In this document: one piece after another, positions 1 through 9,555 of the stretch
Numbering within the stretch: the first letter of the stretch is position 1
Layout of the letters: each line of letters begins with the position of its first letter
Assembly: GCA_023525975.1 (NCBI GenBank)
Contig: CM042032.1
Span: 77,212,260-77,276,259 of the forward strand
Origin: Smallanthus sonchifolius
Taxonomy: Eukaryota > Streptophyta > Magnoliopsida > Asterales > Asteraceae
Direction of reading: 5' to 3'
DNA length: 64,000 bases
Program-made: the position numbers and the translations under genes
The notes under the pieces: generated by a model
Told to the model about the DNA's origin: nothing
The model's input: only the letters and a program-made list of their open reading frames with translations
The model's database searches: none

Positions 1-159
1 CTCCATTCCGGGTCAACAATGTTGCGTTATGGGGTACGTTCATGATATTCTGTGTATAGAAAATACATCGGGGGAAATGGATTACTATGGAATTCCCTTC
101 TTCAGAAATGTTGTTTAGCTTCCCGCATAACTCACAGATGAATGCTTTTTTAAATTCTT

Positions 160-821
160 GAAAGATGTGGATCGTAATTTTGTACTAGATGAAAGGATTG
201 TTTGGGTAGATATTGGTGGATTGCCTTTATGTGATTAGATGAAAAAACGAATGGTAAGGTTGTGGCCAAGTGGGGTGAACTTTTGTTTGTGGATAATGAT
301 AAAGATGAGAGTTTGGCTGTAGGTCGGGTTTGTATTTGGTCTAATGTGTTGACTCAAATTTCTGAGTCAGTGATGGTATCTATTAATAATTCTGTTTGAA
401 GATGGAGATAATGGAAACATCCTCCTGGTCGCCTTCTTTCGGTGAAGCAACAGAGGTTGATGAAGACAATGTGTATAAGGAGAATGTCTCAATAGGAATG
501 GATCGGGAGGATGGCTTCTTAGAAAAAGAGGATATAATGGAGGACATTCTTGGAGAGGAAAAGGTGGGGGATGAGACTAAATTGGGTGAGGAGGCAATAA
601 ATAAGATCGTTGTGGTTACTACGGCTGAAGTTGTGAAAAAACTTCAAGAAACGAAGGAGGGTTTGGTTGTGTCTCTCTCTACGCCTCTGGCATTGGAAAA
701 CGTAAAAAATTGGAATACAAATTTTAAATCTTTTGCTTCGGATCTGGAGGTTAATATCACTACCCGGTGTGATAATGGCTCATCGAGTACGATTTCTAAC
801 AGTGGTACACATGTTTTTTAA
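160..821 (+). pseudogene. LINE ORF1-like (DUF4283-type) remnant
   Basis: Bases 180-395 translate in two frames to pieces such as RIVWVDIGGLPLC, KWGELLFVDND and GRVCIWSNVL. This is the pattern of the DUF4283-type domain at the start of many plant LINE ORF1 proteins (an RNA-binding role next to ORF2). A stop and a frame change near 236-242 break it. A 141-codon acidic, Glu-rich open stretch follows (396-821) and ends in TAA at 819-821. It resembles the low-complexity linker that follows DUF4283 in these proteins, but has no motif of its own. The family assignment is by eye and moderate; the frame is not functional. Confidence 0.5.
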
Positions 822-1121
822 TCCAACTTTTCATGGCTAGACTATGTTGGTTTATCAAAACACAATGTTTTAGAAACAGAGAATAAATGGCTATACAAAA
901 ACCTAAGAGGGAAAATTCAAGGTCCTTTTTCTCTAACTCAGTTGCGTAAATGGATCGATTTCTTCCCCGTGGATTTAAACATATGGAGAACAATTGAAAA
1001 CGAAAATAATAGTATTTTTTTAATCGATGCTCTACAGGGGCGAGTTACAGTTAGGATCGAAAGAAACGGTTCTATTATCGACAAATCATGCGGGAGTTTA
1101 AAATTGCAGGATGACAGTTAG
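822..1121 (+). pseudogene. GYF-domain fragment (plant NERD / CCCH19/44-like)
   Basis: Directly after the TAA at 819-821, and in the same frame, 100 codons run open to TAG at 1119-1121. The translation contains KWLYKNLRGKIQGPFSLTQL, followed by RKW, FPVDLNIWRT and a LIDAL end. This matches the GYF domain layout (W-x-Y-x-D/N-x-x-G-x-x-x-G-P-F-S, then a P-x-D-L-x-I-W block) known from plant NERD and zinc-finger CCCH19/44-type proteins, where GYF binds proline-rich ligands. There is no upstream start or promoter of its own. It is probably a captured exon or a transduced host fragment inside the LINE. The domain call is fairly safe; the parent gene is inference. Confidence 0.6.
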
Positions 1122-2169
1122 GTTGCCTTGCAATTGTGGTTTAGTGCAACTTTGTTATTGTCTCGCTTTCTTTCTACCTTTTTGTTTTGTTTCGCGTGGT
1201 TAATTTTTGTTTGTTTCTCTTTTCTAGTCTTGTATTTCCTTTTGGGGGTCACTTTTCTGGGTCGGTTTATAATTGTGTCTTGTCTTGTCTAGTTCGTACC
1301 AGCGAGGTTCTTATTAATAAAGTTTTTGCCATTAAAAAAAAGAGTAAATTTCGTTTTAAGTCCCTATGGTTTGCTAAAAAAATTGATTTGAGTCCAATAG
1401 TTTTAATTGAACTTTTTGAGTCTTTATGATTTTATTTTCGTTTCAATTAAAGTCAGACCTCTAACACGGTTAAGTTGATTGTGTTAACTTTATATGAAAA
1501 GACCAAAATGCCCTTACTAATAAATAATTAAATTAAAAAAACCCTACCCATCACTCTATTTCTCCAAACACACACACTCTCCTTTATCTCTGCTCTCTCT
1601 CCCTCTACCAACCACCGTCGGCACCAGCCACCGCCTCCATCTCCGCCAACACAAGCACCTCCATCTCCGGCAAACAACACGCCTCCATCACCGACAAAAA
1701 TACCATCACTTATTAAAAAACTAATAAAATCTCAAACAAACCAACCACAAAAATACCTTCCCTTTTCCGTTCGCTTATTTTCTCAGCTCAGTTGCCAAAG
1801 GTTGCAATGGAGACAGGAGCAAAACCACCGCCACCGCCACCGCCGCCTGCTAAAACCCACCGCCACCAACAAAGGGGGTTTGTTAATCGGCGGTGGTGTT
1901 TCTTGCGGTTGACAGAAAAAGGGGTGGGGGCGGTGGTGTTTAGGTTATTGAAGATGAGAGAGACTTGCAGTTGTATTTTGAAACTACATCACAAATTTTG
2001 GTGGTCGATGAAGCCTTTCCTTTCTCCCGCCCGACTGCACTTTTGAAACCATCTAATGAAGAAGACGACGGTAATCAACTTTAAAACTGAAAAGAAAAAA
2101 CCCAATTTGTTTTTTTTTTGTTTTCTTTGCTTTGGTCAGACGCATTAAAACCAAATTTTTTTTTTGAAA

Positions 2170-2478
2170 CCTTGGTAGTCAATGATGAGACAGGGTTCAA
2201 TCCCTGTCACCACCGTTAATTTCTGCGGCATCGCAAATGAGGCCTTTTAGGCTGATGCATCAGGGTTTTACCCTCATCGATCCAGGGTTCGAGCCTCGGA
2301 TCTCCCTCAAGCCCGGAAAGGGCCATACTAGGTGAGGTTTTTCCTTGAAAACTCTCCAACTCTGACGCCAAGTGAGCTCGGTTAAGACAACATATTGGCC
2401 GAAGTTGGACGAGGCTCTCCCATGTGACGGGGGGTGCGACGTCACAACATTCAATGTTCGCCTTTCAAAAAAAATAAA
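2170..2478 (+). mobile_element. candidate SINE with box-B-like motifs
   Basis: Two tRNA box-B-like motifs (GGGTTCAATCCC near 2192 and GGGTTCGAGCC near 2285) lie upstream of a conserved-looking body. The 3' end reads TTCGCCTTTC followed by A-rich tail bases (2467-2483). This is the layout of a tRNA-derived SINE. The 5' edge is arbitrary and no TSD was found. Confidence 0.4.
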
Positions 2479-2614
2479 AAAAATGTTGAGACGTCAGAAC
2501 AAATGGGTTTCTCACTGGTTTCTGGGTCAAAAACCAAGGTAGGAATCGTCAGAAGGACTTGGATGGGTTTTAGTCCCGGAAGAACTTTCTGGGGTCAAAA
2601 CCTTGGGGATGGGT

Positions 2615-3133
2615 GGGCTGGCATAACATGTCAGACACGACACGATAAGACACGATAACCTGTTGTGTTTGACACGAACACGACACGATAACTAATCGTG
2701 TCATTTTTTTCAAACACGAACACGACCTGTTTAGAAACAGATCACCTGTTAAGGGACCTGTTTAGAGAGGCATTAAATATCACATATGTAATGAATGAAA
2801 AAATGCAAAAACTTCATAAAAATCTAAAAAGTTAAATCATAACATCCATTAACATAATAAATCTTAAACATTTTTAAAACAAAAACCAACAAAAGTGAAA
2901 TCAAAACATCCATTAAAGACAATTTCAAGTTTCGACGAGACATGTTAACTGTTAACATGTCATTAACGGGTCTTAACAGGTTAACATGTTTTTAACTTGT
3001 TTAGACACGAATTTAACCGTGTCTTAACGTGTCGACCTGTTTAAGACACGAAACCTTTTAAGGTCAAACACGAGACATGTTAATTACATGTCGTGTCGTG
3101 TTAACAGGTCCGTGTCAAAAGTTGCCAGCCCTA
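2615..3133. mobile_element. hAT MITE with 8-bp TSD
   Basis: The element starts GGGCTGGCA and ends TGCCAGCCCTA. It is flanked on both sides by the identical 8-mer GGATGGGT (2607-2614 and 3134-3141), as expected for hAT. The interior is full of ACACGA/TCGTGT motifs, typical of subterminal hAT repeats. It has no coding capacity. It sits inside the 1343-3353 element and is therefore younger. Confidence 0.85.
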
Positions 3134-3353
3134 GGATGGGTTTAGAGAATTTATATTATTTTTAAAGTTTTTTAATCTTTTAGGATTAAAGGGTAATTTC
3201 GTCTTTTCATAAAAAGTTAACAGAAAAAATGGACGGCGTTAGTGACGCGTAGTCGATTGGGACAATTGACAAACCACAAGAAATCAAAAAGTCCAATATT
3301 GGACTTAAAATGATTTTTTGAACAAACCACAAGGACTAAAAACAAAATTTACT

Positions 3354-4630
3354 TCAAAAGAAATTGTACTCATCGCCTTCAATGTTCTCTAAACTAAAAA
3401 GGTTATTGACAGTTAAAAGTCTATAAAGAAATTTCTTGATTCTAGATGTTTTAATTATATTTTTCATAAATGAAACTTGATACGTACGATGAAAACAAAA
3501 AAATATTACACTGACCTGATACAAGACACTTCAAAATGTAGGTCTTGATATAGTTGGAACAAGACTCATTTCAAAACTCATATGAGTTTGTCTTTACTTT
3601 CATATTATCATATCGGTTATATTCATAATTTTTATGAACAACAATTTTATACTTCTAAATACCATCTAATAACATACATTTACAAGATTTAAACTCATAC
3701 TATTTTCATAAGGGATAGTCACTGATGTCACTAAGCCACCAAACTATGGGCTATTATATTCATATTATAGTCCAACTTGAAATTGTCAAATGATTAATAA
3801 TAATATAAGTTTTAACAACTTTTTGATGTTGCTGAAGTCTTGATCGAGGTCCAAATCACGTCCATCGATGGCTTTCGCCTGTTTCGCGGCTTTTGTTCGC
3901 GTAACCCTCGTAAAATCGTTGGACCGACGATTCATGCTCTTGTCCCATATTTCATAGATCTTGTCCTCTAGGCTCTTTAATTCCTGTTAGTGTTGGCGGA
4001 TTTCGGATGAATACAACCGTTGGTAATTAAAAGTCGTTCTTTTTGTAGTGTTTATTTTCATAAGTAAACATTTTAAAAGAAGTTAGTACATGAAAATATT
4101 TAATATTTAGTTACATTATACAAAATTAATTATTGTTATTAACAAGAAAAGAATTTTTAAAATTATTAACTTTAAGATTAATAATGCCACAAAAAAAGTT
4201 GAACCCTTTACTAATTAAAAAGATATAACAAGTAATTCACTATATATGTTAAAAGTTTATATAAAAGAAACTAAATTTTTTTTCTTAAATCTTTTTGATA
4301 TTACATATTAAATTTCTTAACTCTTAAATTCGTTATAGATTTTTAAATCTTTAAATATTAGTCAAACAAATATTAACTTTTTGTTTACATATTCAGTGTA
4401 ACGAGAAACTTGTGCCCGCGCTCCGCGGCGTGAGGCGGGACTTTAAACTTTTGAGGCGGTGACATTAACGTGGCTAAGCACGAAAAAACGTCGTTAAGTA
4501 CATAAAAGAATCGTATAAAGTTATGGCGACTCGGTTGTGGAGATCGAAACATAGATAAAAGACAGTTATATAAAGATATTGATGTTCATGTTCTTCAGAT
4601 GGTGTCGGTCTCATTCTTCACGTTACATTC
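3354..4630. other. AT-rich spacer with one coding-like minus-strand stretch
   Basis: This is mostly AT-rich sequence without recognisable genes. Between 4014 and 3822 on the minus strand about 60 codons are open and hydrophilic (LKSLEDKIYEIWDKSMNRR, then a K/R/D-rich run). That composition is unlike the surrounding AT-rich DNA, so it may be a piece of a decayed coding exon; the family is not recognised. A GC-rich hairpin-like motif (CCCGCGCTCCGCGG near 4415) could be a TE terminus. Confidence 0.3.
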
Positions 4631-5656
4631 TGTCAAGCCCGTAACACAGTACAATTATTTAACTAGAGTAGTACATCCAATAGAGATGTTCCTAGGAAAG
4701 AACGACGGGCCTAAGAAAGATTTATACACCGCTCTTTCCTTAGACATAACCTTCCGTTTGTCAGATAGCTACATACCGGTCAGAAGATCGCCTTCTAGTT
4801 ACTATGACATTGATATAAAAAACACACAGCGGAAACTATAACCATCAACCTTTATTATAATATTGAAATATTGTTTACATCATGTTATCATAAAGGTTAC
4901 ATTGTTTCATCATCTGTTCCTAACAAGGAACAAGTCATTCGGGACTTATAGTTCATGGCATGCCCATCATCCGGATTGTTCATCGTTTTTTTCTATTCCT
5001 AGAAATGCCTTGTCTAATGACTAACTGTGATGTGATCAAAACATTTGATAAAACATGGGTTAGCATGAAGCTGGTGAATTCATAAACTAAAATAGTTTAT
5101 TAAAATGACCCGCCAGAGTATCTTGAACACATTCATGGGCTTCAACACCCAAATTCATAGACAACTACGAACAATCATTCAGTATATATATAACCAAAGA
5201 TCGTTCCACGGGTCCTGTCTAACATGCTGTTCCACGGGTAAGTGAAATACAATAAGCGCTTAGAATACGTTATATATAAATAATCAGTACAATCGTTTCA
5301 AGATACTCAAAATATTTTCATAAATCAATCATGCCAGACAAGGTCATGATTGGGTTCATCCATCACAGTTTAAGAACTCACCTCGGCAGTATTTCGGCTT
5401 ATCAAGTCAATAATATAGCAAACACCTCGGACAAAGCTCCTAGATATAACACGACTTTATTAAATTACATGATCCTAGCTTTATGGTTTATAACCAAAGC
5501 TTAAATAGTAGGTCGAAACCTTACCTCAGCACTATCTACGGCAATTTGGAGTCGAAAAGCTAGAAACCGGACTCTCGCACGCGAACCGGGGCTCATGATC
5601 GAAGTTATAGAGAGTGTGTGTGTGTAAGTTGTGTGAAATGGTCTGAGCTTGACCAT

Positions 5657-5667
5657 CTATTTATAGG
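5657..5667 (-). promoter_or_regulatory. LTR TATA box
   Basis: CTATAAATAGA on the minus strand, followed by the CA-rich run typical of LTR start sites. The palindrome array begins about 16 bp upstream of it. Confidence 0.6.
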
Positions 5668-5682
5668 GAAATGTTTGAGTCT

Positions 5683-5916
5683 GTGACGGACCGTTACCAG
5701 GTGTGACGGTCCGTCACGCCTTCGCTTGGCGGCTACGCACTTTCGGATCACGTAACGGACTGTTACCAACCGTGACGGTCCGTCATGAATCGTGAGTCAT
5801 CAGACACGTGTCAGAAACCCTAAACTGCTTCTGGGTTTTGCGGCACGGACCGTCATGACGGGTGACGATCCGTCATGATGCGTAACGGACCGTTATGATC
5901 GGGGACGGTCCGTTAC
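5683..5916. repeat. array of paired palindromes (core GGACCGT / ACGGTCC)
   Basis: Four inverted pairs are present: ACGGACCGTTACC then GTGACGGTCCGTC, and three variants (5750-5790, 5845-5880, 5880-5916). Each pair could fold into a stem of about 12 bp, and each half carries its own near-palindromic core. The array lies in U3 just upstream of the minus-strand TATA box. Confidence 0.65.
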
Positions 5917-6079
5917 AAGCCATTTTTTTAAATTTTCATTTTTGATCCTTGAACTTTGAATATTCCCATTTTAGCCCTTGAACTTATAAATTTTGGAAAC
6001 TTTAATCCTTCATTTTCTTAGGGAATTTTTCAAGGTGTTACACCTTCACTCGATATAACCCACGATACCTAAAAAATAC

Positions 6080-6360
6080 CCTAATTTGAATACAACTCCG
6101 TTTTTAACAGAATTTATATCAGGACGCCAAGGGAAAGAACTAAACACAACCATAAATTATTTTATTATTTTTAAAATTAACGAACGAAAATTATTGATAA
6201 CAAATCAGATTATATATACTACAGGGGGTATACTTAAAACTTTAGAAATATTAGGGAATCAAAGTGACAATTTACAAAATCAAGGGGCTAGTTTTGATAT
6301 TATATTAAAGTGGGGGATGGTGGTCTCGGTGGAAAACTCCACCGACATTGGTTTTTAAGT
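6080..6360 (-). repeat. fragment related to the Helitron family at 61.9-62.5 kb
   Basis: It carries a run very close to GAATACAACTCCGTTTTTAA, which recurs at about 12217-12240 and, inverted, at 62165-62185. This is followed by similar AT-rich text with ACGAACGAAAATTA. No Helitron terminus is visible here, so it is a fragment only. Confidence 0.4.
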
Positions 6361-6439
6361 TGGTATTAATTTCCTTTGTGCGAAGGTAAACAAATGTGTA
6401 CTCCCTAACTTAACAATAAAATCTATTCTGCATATTAAT

Positions 6440-6785
6440 CAGGGCCGAACCTGAGAATTTTTGAAATGTTTTTGGCCCGGGGCGTATAAAAAAAGCGGGC
6501 CCTTATGATATAAACTCAATAATCTTATATAAAAAAACCATAATACAATACCTATTTTTCTTGAGTTTAAAAATATGCTTGGGCATTTTAATTTTTATAT
6601 AGGTTTAGTTACAATTTGAACCTTTTTTTAAGTAATTCGGACCACATGTATAAGTAATGGACTAATGTGATTGAGTTTAAAAACCAAAAATATATAGAAT
6701 CTTTTTGTATATATATATAAAATACAAAAAAAAAATTAAAAACTTCGGGCCCCGGACGGTTCCCCCCTCCTAAGGGCCGGCCTTG
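6440..6785. mobile_element. hAT MITE with 8-bp TSD
   Basis: It starts CAGGGCCGAACCTGAG and ends GGGCCGGCCTTG. The 8-mer ATATTAAT flanks both ends (6432-6439, 6786-6793). The interior is AT-rich with GGGCCC motifs near the ends. It has no coding capacity. Confidence 0.85.
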
Positions 6786-7033
6786 ATATTAATATGGATT
6801 TTCTTGCTTGTTTTCTTGACACTGTACTACGTTTTATGGTCGTTCTTTTGTTGATTAAGTCGGTTAGTTTGATTGATTTTAGATCCAATTCAAACGTAGT
6901 CATCATATTTTCTCATCCAGGTATTGATTTCTTTCGGTATTTTTTCATGTTTGATTGATTCGTTTGGAATCATATGCTTCACATTTCACAATCAGTCACA
7001 ATTGATGATTACAAACGCTAATGCAAATCTATC

Positions 7034-7623
7034 TGTAAACTCCAAGACCTACGGATCAGGATCGGGCAGTCCAAGAGTCTCCAGAAGGGTTATGCTGAGC
7101 TTGACCTAGCAAAACAATGAACACCGTTAGTCTCGTCAAAGTGAGGACCCTGGGGGTTTCGTTGTGAACAGCCCCCGGCGTGAGAGTAAGTATGGGTTTT
7201 CGGTAGGGAAGATAAGTGTCGAGAGAGAGTATGAGAAATGAGTGAATGATCGTCCGTTTCCTTAGGATTTCGAGGGTATTTATACTAAGAGTATTTTGTC
7301 TTTAGCATGGGACTGCTCTTTTACTATTAGCTGAGATATATAATGCTTAGACCATTTTTAAGGTTGTTAGTAATGGTTTGCGCATTGTCGGGTCTCTCAT
7401 GCTTATTGGTTCGTACTCTGGCATGCTGATTCTTGTCTCATTTTTACCGTTTGCTTATTTGTCTCTTTCTTTCCCCTATGTTCGGACCTTGGCTTACCTT
7501 GTCGGGCTTTAGTTATGGTCCGGCTTATTAGCCCGGTTGCCGGTTATTGTGGTTTCGTAGATGGTTATTCGGACTTGGGTTTTTGGGATAGGTCTGGTCC
7601 TTGTGCCGGGTCATATCCTAACA
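7034..7623 (-). repeat. 3' LTR of the gag-antisense-ORF element
   Basis: On the plus strand it starts TGTAAACTCCAAGACC and ends CATATCCTAACA. The polypurine tract (AGAGGGGTACT on the minus strand) immediately abuts it at 7624-7634. A minus-strand TATA box (GTATAAATAC) lies at 7276-7285. Its first 100 or so bases are nearly identical to 12007-12130. Confidence 0.75.
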
Positions 7624-8092
7624 AGTACCCCTCTAGTCTATTAGCTGTTCCGGCCTTGGCGGAGTAGGTGATAGACTAATTCTCTTTGTTTTTTACTTTG
7701 CGAGAATTTTTCAGTTTTATTAAGTATGAGTGTTGGACAGCTGTGAGTGTGGGACAACTGTTCCTGTAGGGACAGTCATCGGACGGTCTTTACAGGAAGC
7801 ACATGCCACGCGTCAGTCATCTGTTGTCCTCTAACGTTTGAAATTCAAAAAATCTTTTAACCGACCTACTCCTTTCTCCTTATAATCATCGTGAGCCTTG
7901 CATTTTCCCTTTTTACTTTCCTTCTTCCTGAAATTTACCCTGTCTCTTCTTCCTTCCTCCGGCTGTTTTCTTACTTAACTTTCGTCATCCTTCCTATCTT
8001 ATGGAGCCAGGTGCGTCCTTTTCCTTATAATCTTCCTTTTGAGTTTCCTCCTTCCCTTCATCCTTTTTCTTCTCCTTTTCTCTTTTTAAAGA

Positions 8093-9420
8093 ATGGGTAA
8101 GCGTCACAATCTTGACATCATGTTTTCCGTTTTATCCTTACGGGATCTTAGGGTTTTTTGTGATAAGTATAATATTCCTCCAGAGTTGAACCCAACTTTA
8201 CCTACTCCCATCCAGACTGCCATTGCTCCGGACGGGATGATGACTCTGTAAACCAAGGGTTTCGAGTTTGCCAATTGCCGTTATCCCCTTACTTCTTTCC
8301 TAGTGTAATTGTTGCTTTTCTACGGTGTGCGTTTTGACCAGATTAGCCCCCTAAGTCTTTGTAAAGTATCCCACTTTGAAGTTGCCTGTCGTACCTGCGG
8401 GGGGTGGCCTTCCGTGAATCTGTTTCGTGTATTCTATCACCTTGGCATTGCCGGTGATTGGTTTACCTTTGTTAAGAGAAGAAAAGGCCCTACAATGACT
8501 CTTAAGATTCTAAATTCCATGAAGAATTAGAAAAATCATTTTTTCTTCGTTTCTTCTGCCTTTCTTTCCGTTGCCATACCTCGCCGAGACATTAATGCCC
8601 CTATTGAGGACCTTCCCCCTGATGCGGGTACTTAGGAGGATAGGCTGTTGACCTCTCGGCCCTCGTCCATCGTCGTGTATGATGAGCCGGTTCTGGTCCT
8701 GGCTGGCATTAGCCAAAATTGGGACACTCCTTTGCTTCGCCCCATCCATTTTCGTAATGGCGTAGGTGATTGGGGAGGGATGTTGTGCCTTTATTTTCCT
8801 TATTTTTCCTTGTTATTAATGATGCCTTATCTTTCTTCTTTGATACAGAGGTGGACCTGCTGGATATTGTCATGGGGGGGTGATATGGGAGTAACGTGGA
8901 GGGCTGTGAATGTTGTCCCCTCTGCCGACGACAGTGACAAAGACGCAACCTCCCAATCCGCTCCAGGTGACCCTACCATGGTTGGGACTGTTATCAGCCC
9001 CGTTGAGTCAGAGGGGGATAGTGAGGAAGTCATCCTCCAACGTAAGGGAAAAAGGAAGGTGGGGGAATCTTCCAGTAGTCCATCCCCCAAGCGTCCTAAC
9101 ATCCGAATTGTCTTTAATTCACCTGTGATCTCCTCCCCCAGCCCTACTACTGATCCTTCGTTAGTTGTCCCTCTTTAATCTATCCCTATGCATACTGGCC
9201 CCAGGTGGATCTCCCTCCCGATAGAATTACAGAGGTTCCTTCTCCCCGGCCTCATGCTCCTGTATCGCCTGTTAGGGATGCTCCTCCTACGCCGTCTTGC
9301 ATCCCTGCTGGTAGGGATTCCGGGTCTCGCCCCTCTAGTGACAATTTTTCCTACAAACTAGAACATGGGGACGAGATTCCGCCTTTGACGGAGGAGGAGC
9401 GGCTTTTGTTCCTTAACTAA
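8093..9420 (+). pseudogene. antisense ORF, putative gypsy-type transposon protein (PF04195-like)
   Basis: From ATG at 8093 one frame reads for over 500 bases with recognisable blocks: LRDLRVFCDKYNIPPELNP, a KGFEFANCRYPLTSFLV block, KVSHFEVACR, LFRVFYHLG and later LVLAGISQNW. This order matches the plant 'putative gypsy type transposon' domain, a protein of unknown function carried antisense in several gypsy families. Only four in-frame stops (8249, 8306, 8528, 8633) interrupt the conserved part. Three fit a C-to-T change in CAA/CAG, and the one at 8528 fits TGG to TAG. A frameshift near 8870 separates a C-terminal tail, which ends at TAA 9418-9420. It runs opposite to the gag of its host element. 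The domain call is confident; the function is unknown. Confidence 0.7.
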
Positions 9421-9555
9421 AAGGAATAAATATAGATATATGTAGGTAAATTATTATATATCTATATCTATATATATAATTGTATAACTTGAATTTCAGA
9501 ATTGAAATTAAAAGGATATTATTGTATAATTCAGAGCATGAAAAAATCAAGGATG

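Larger units (their letters stand above)
1..1342 (+). mobile_element. decayed LINE-like retrotransposon remnant
   Basis: The segment carries a broken LINE ORF1-like reading frame (about 160-821), a GYF-domain segment (822-1121) and a T-rich tail that ends in a TTATTAATAAAG signal and a short oligo-A run at about 1334-1341. That 3' tail is what plant L1-type LINEs typically show. No reverse transcriptase or endonuclease ORF2 is present, so the copy is internally deleted or non-autonomous. Its left edge lies outside the window. A TIR transposon abuts or has inserted at the oligo-A tail. Confidence 0.55.
1343..3353. mobile_element. TIR DNA transposon, non-autonomous (Mutator-like or unclassified)
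   Basis: The left end starts AGTAAATTTCG and continues through TTAAGTCCCTATGGTTTG. The right end, reverse-complemented, starts AGTAAATTTTG and continues TTAGTCCTTGTGGTTTG. The two ends match imperfectly over roughly 60 bp or more. The interior has a C-rich 'caccaccgcc' stretch (1560-1860), a SINE-like block and a complete hAT MITE. No transposase frame is visible. I could not find a clean target-site duplication because the left flank is an A-run. Confidence 0.6.
4631..6042 (-). repeat. solo LTR (gypsy-type), minus orientation
   Basis: The plus-strand sequence starts TGTCAAGCCCGTAACA and ends AAGGTGTTACA, so the minus strand begins TGTAACACC as many gypsy LTRs do. Flanks CATTC and CCTTC could be a 5-bp TSD with one mismatch. 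It contains a minus-strand TATA box and a palindrome array. About 120 bp (4665-4785) is shared with 27003-27122, so a related LTR lies further right. No internal domain is attached. Confidence 0.55.

Noticed and set aside
1792..2046. Pro-rich 84-codon frame as a small gene or captured gene fragment
   Set aside because: It lies in C-rich low-complexity sequence of a TIR element, with no recognisable domain or splice structure.
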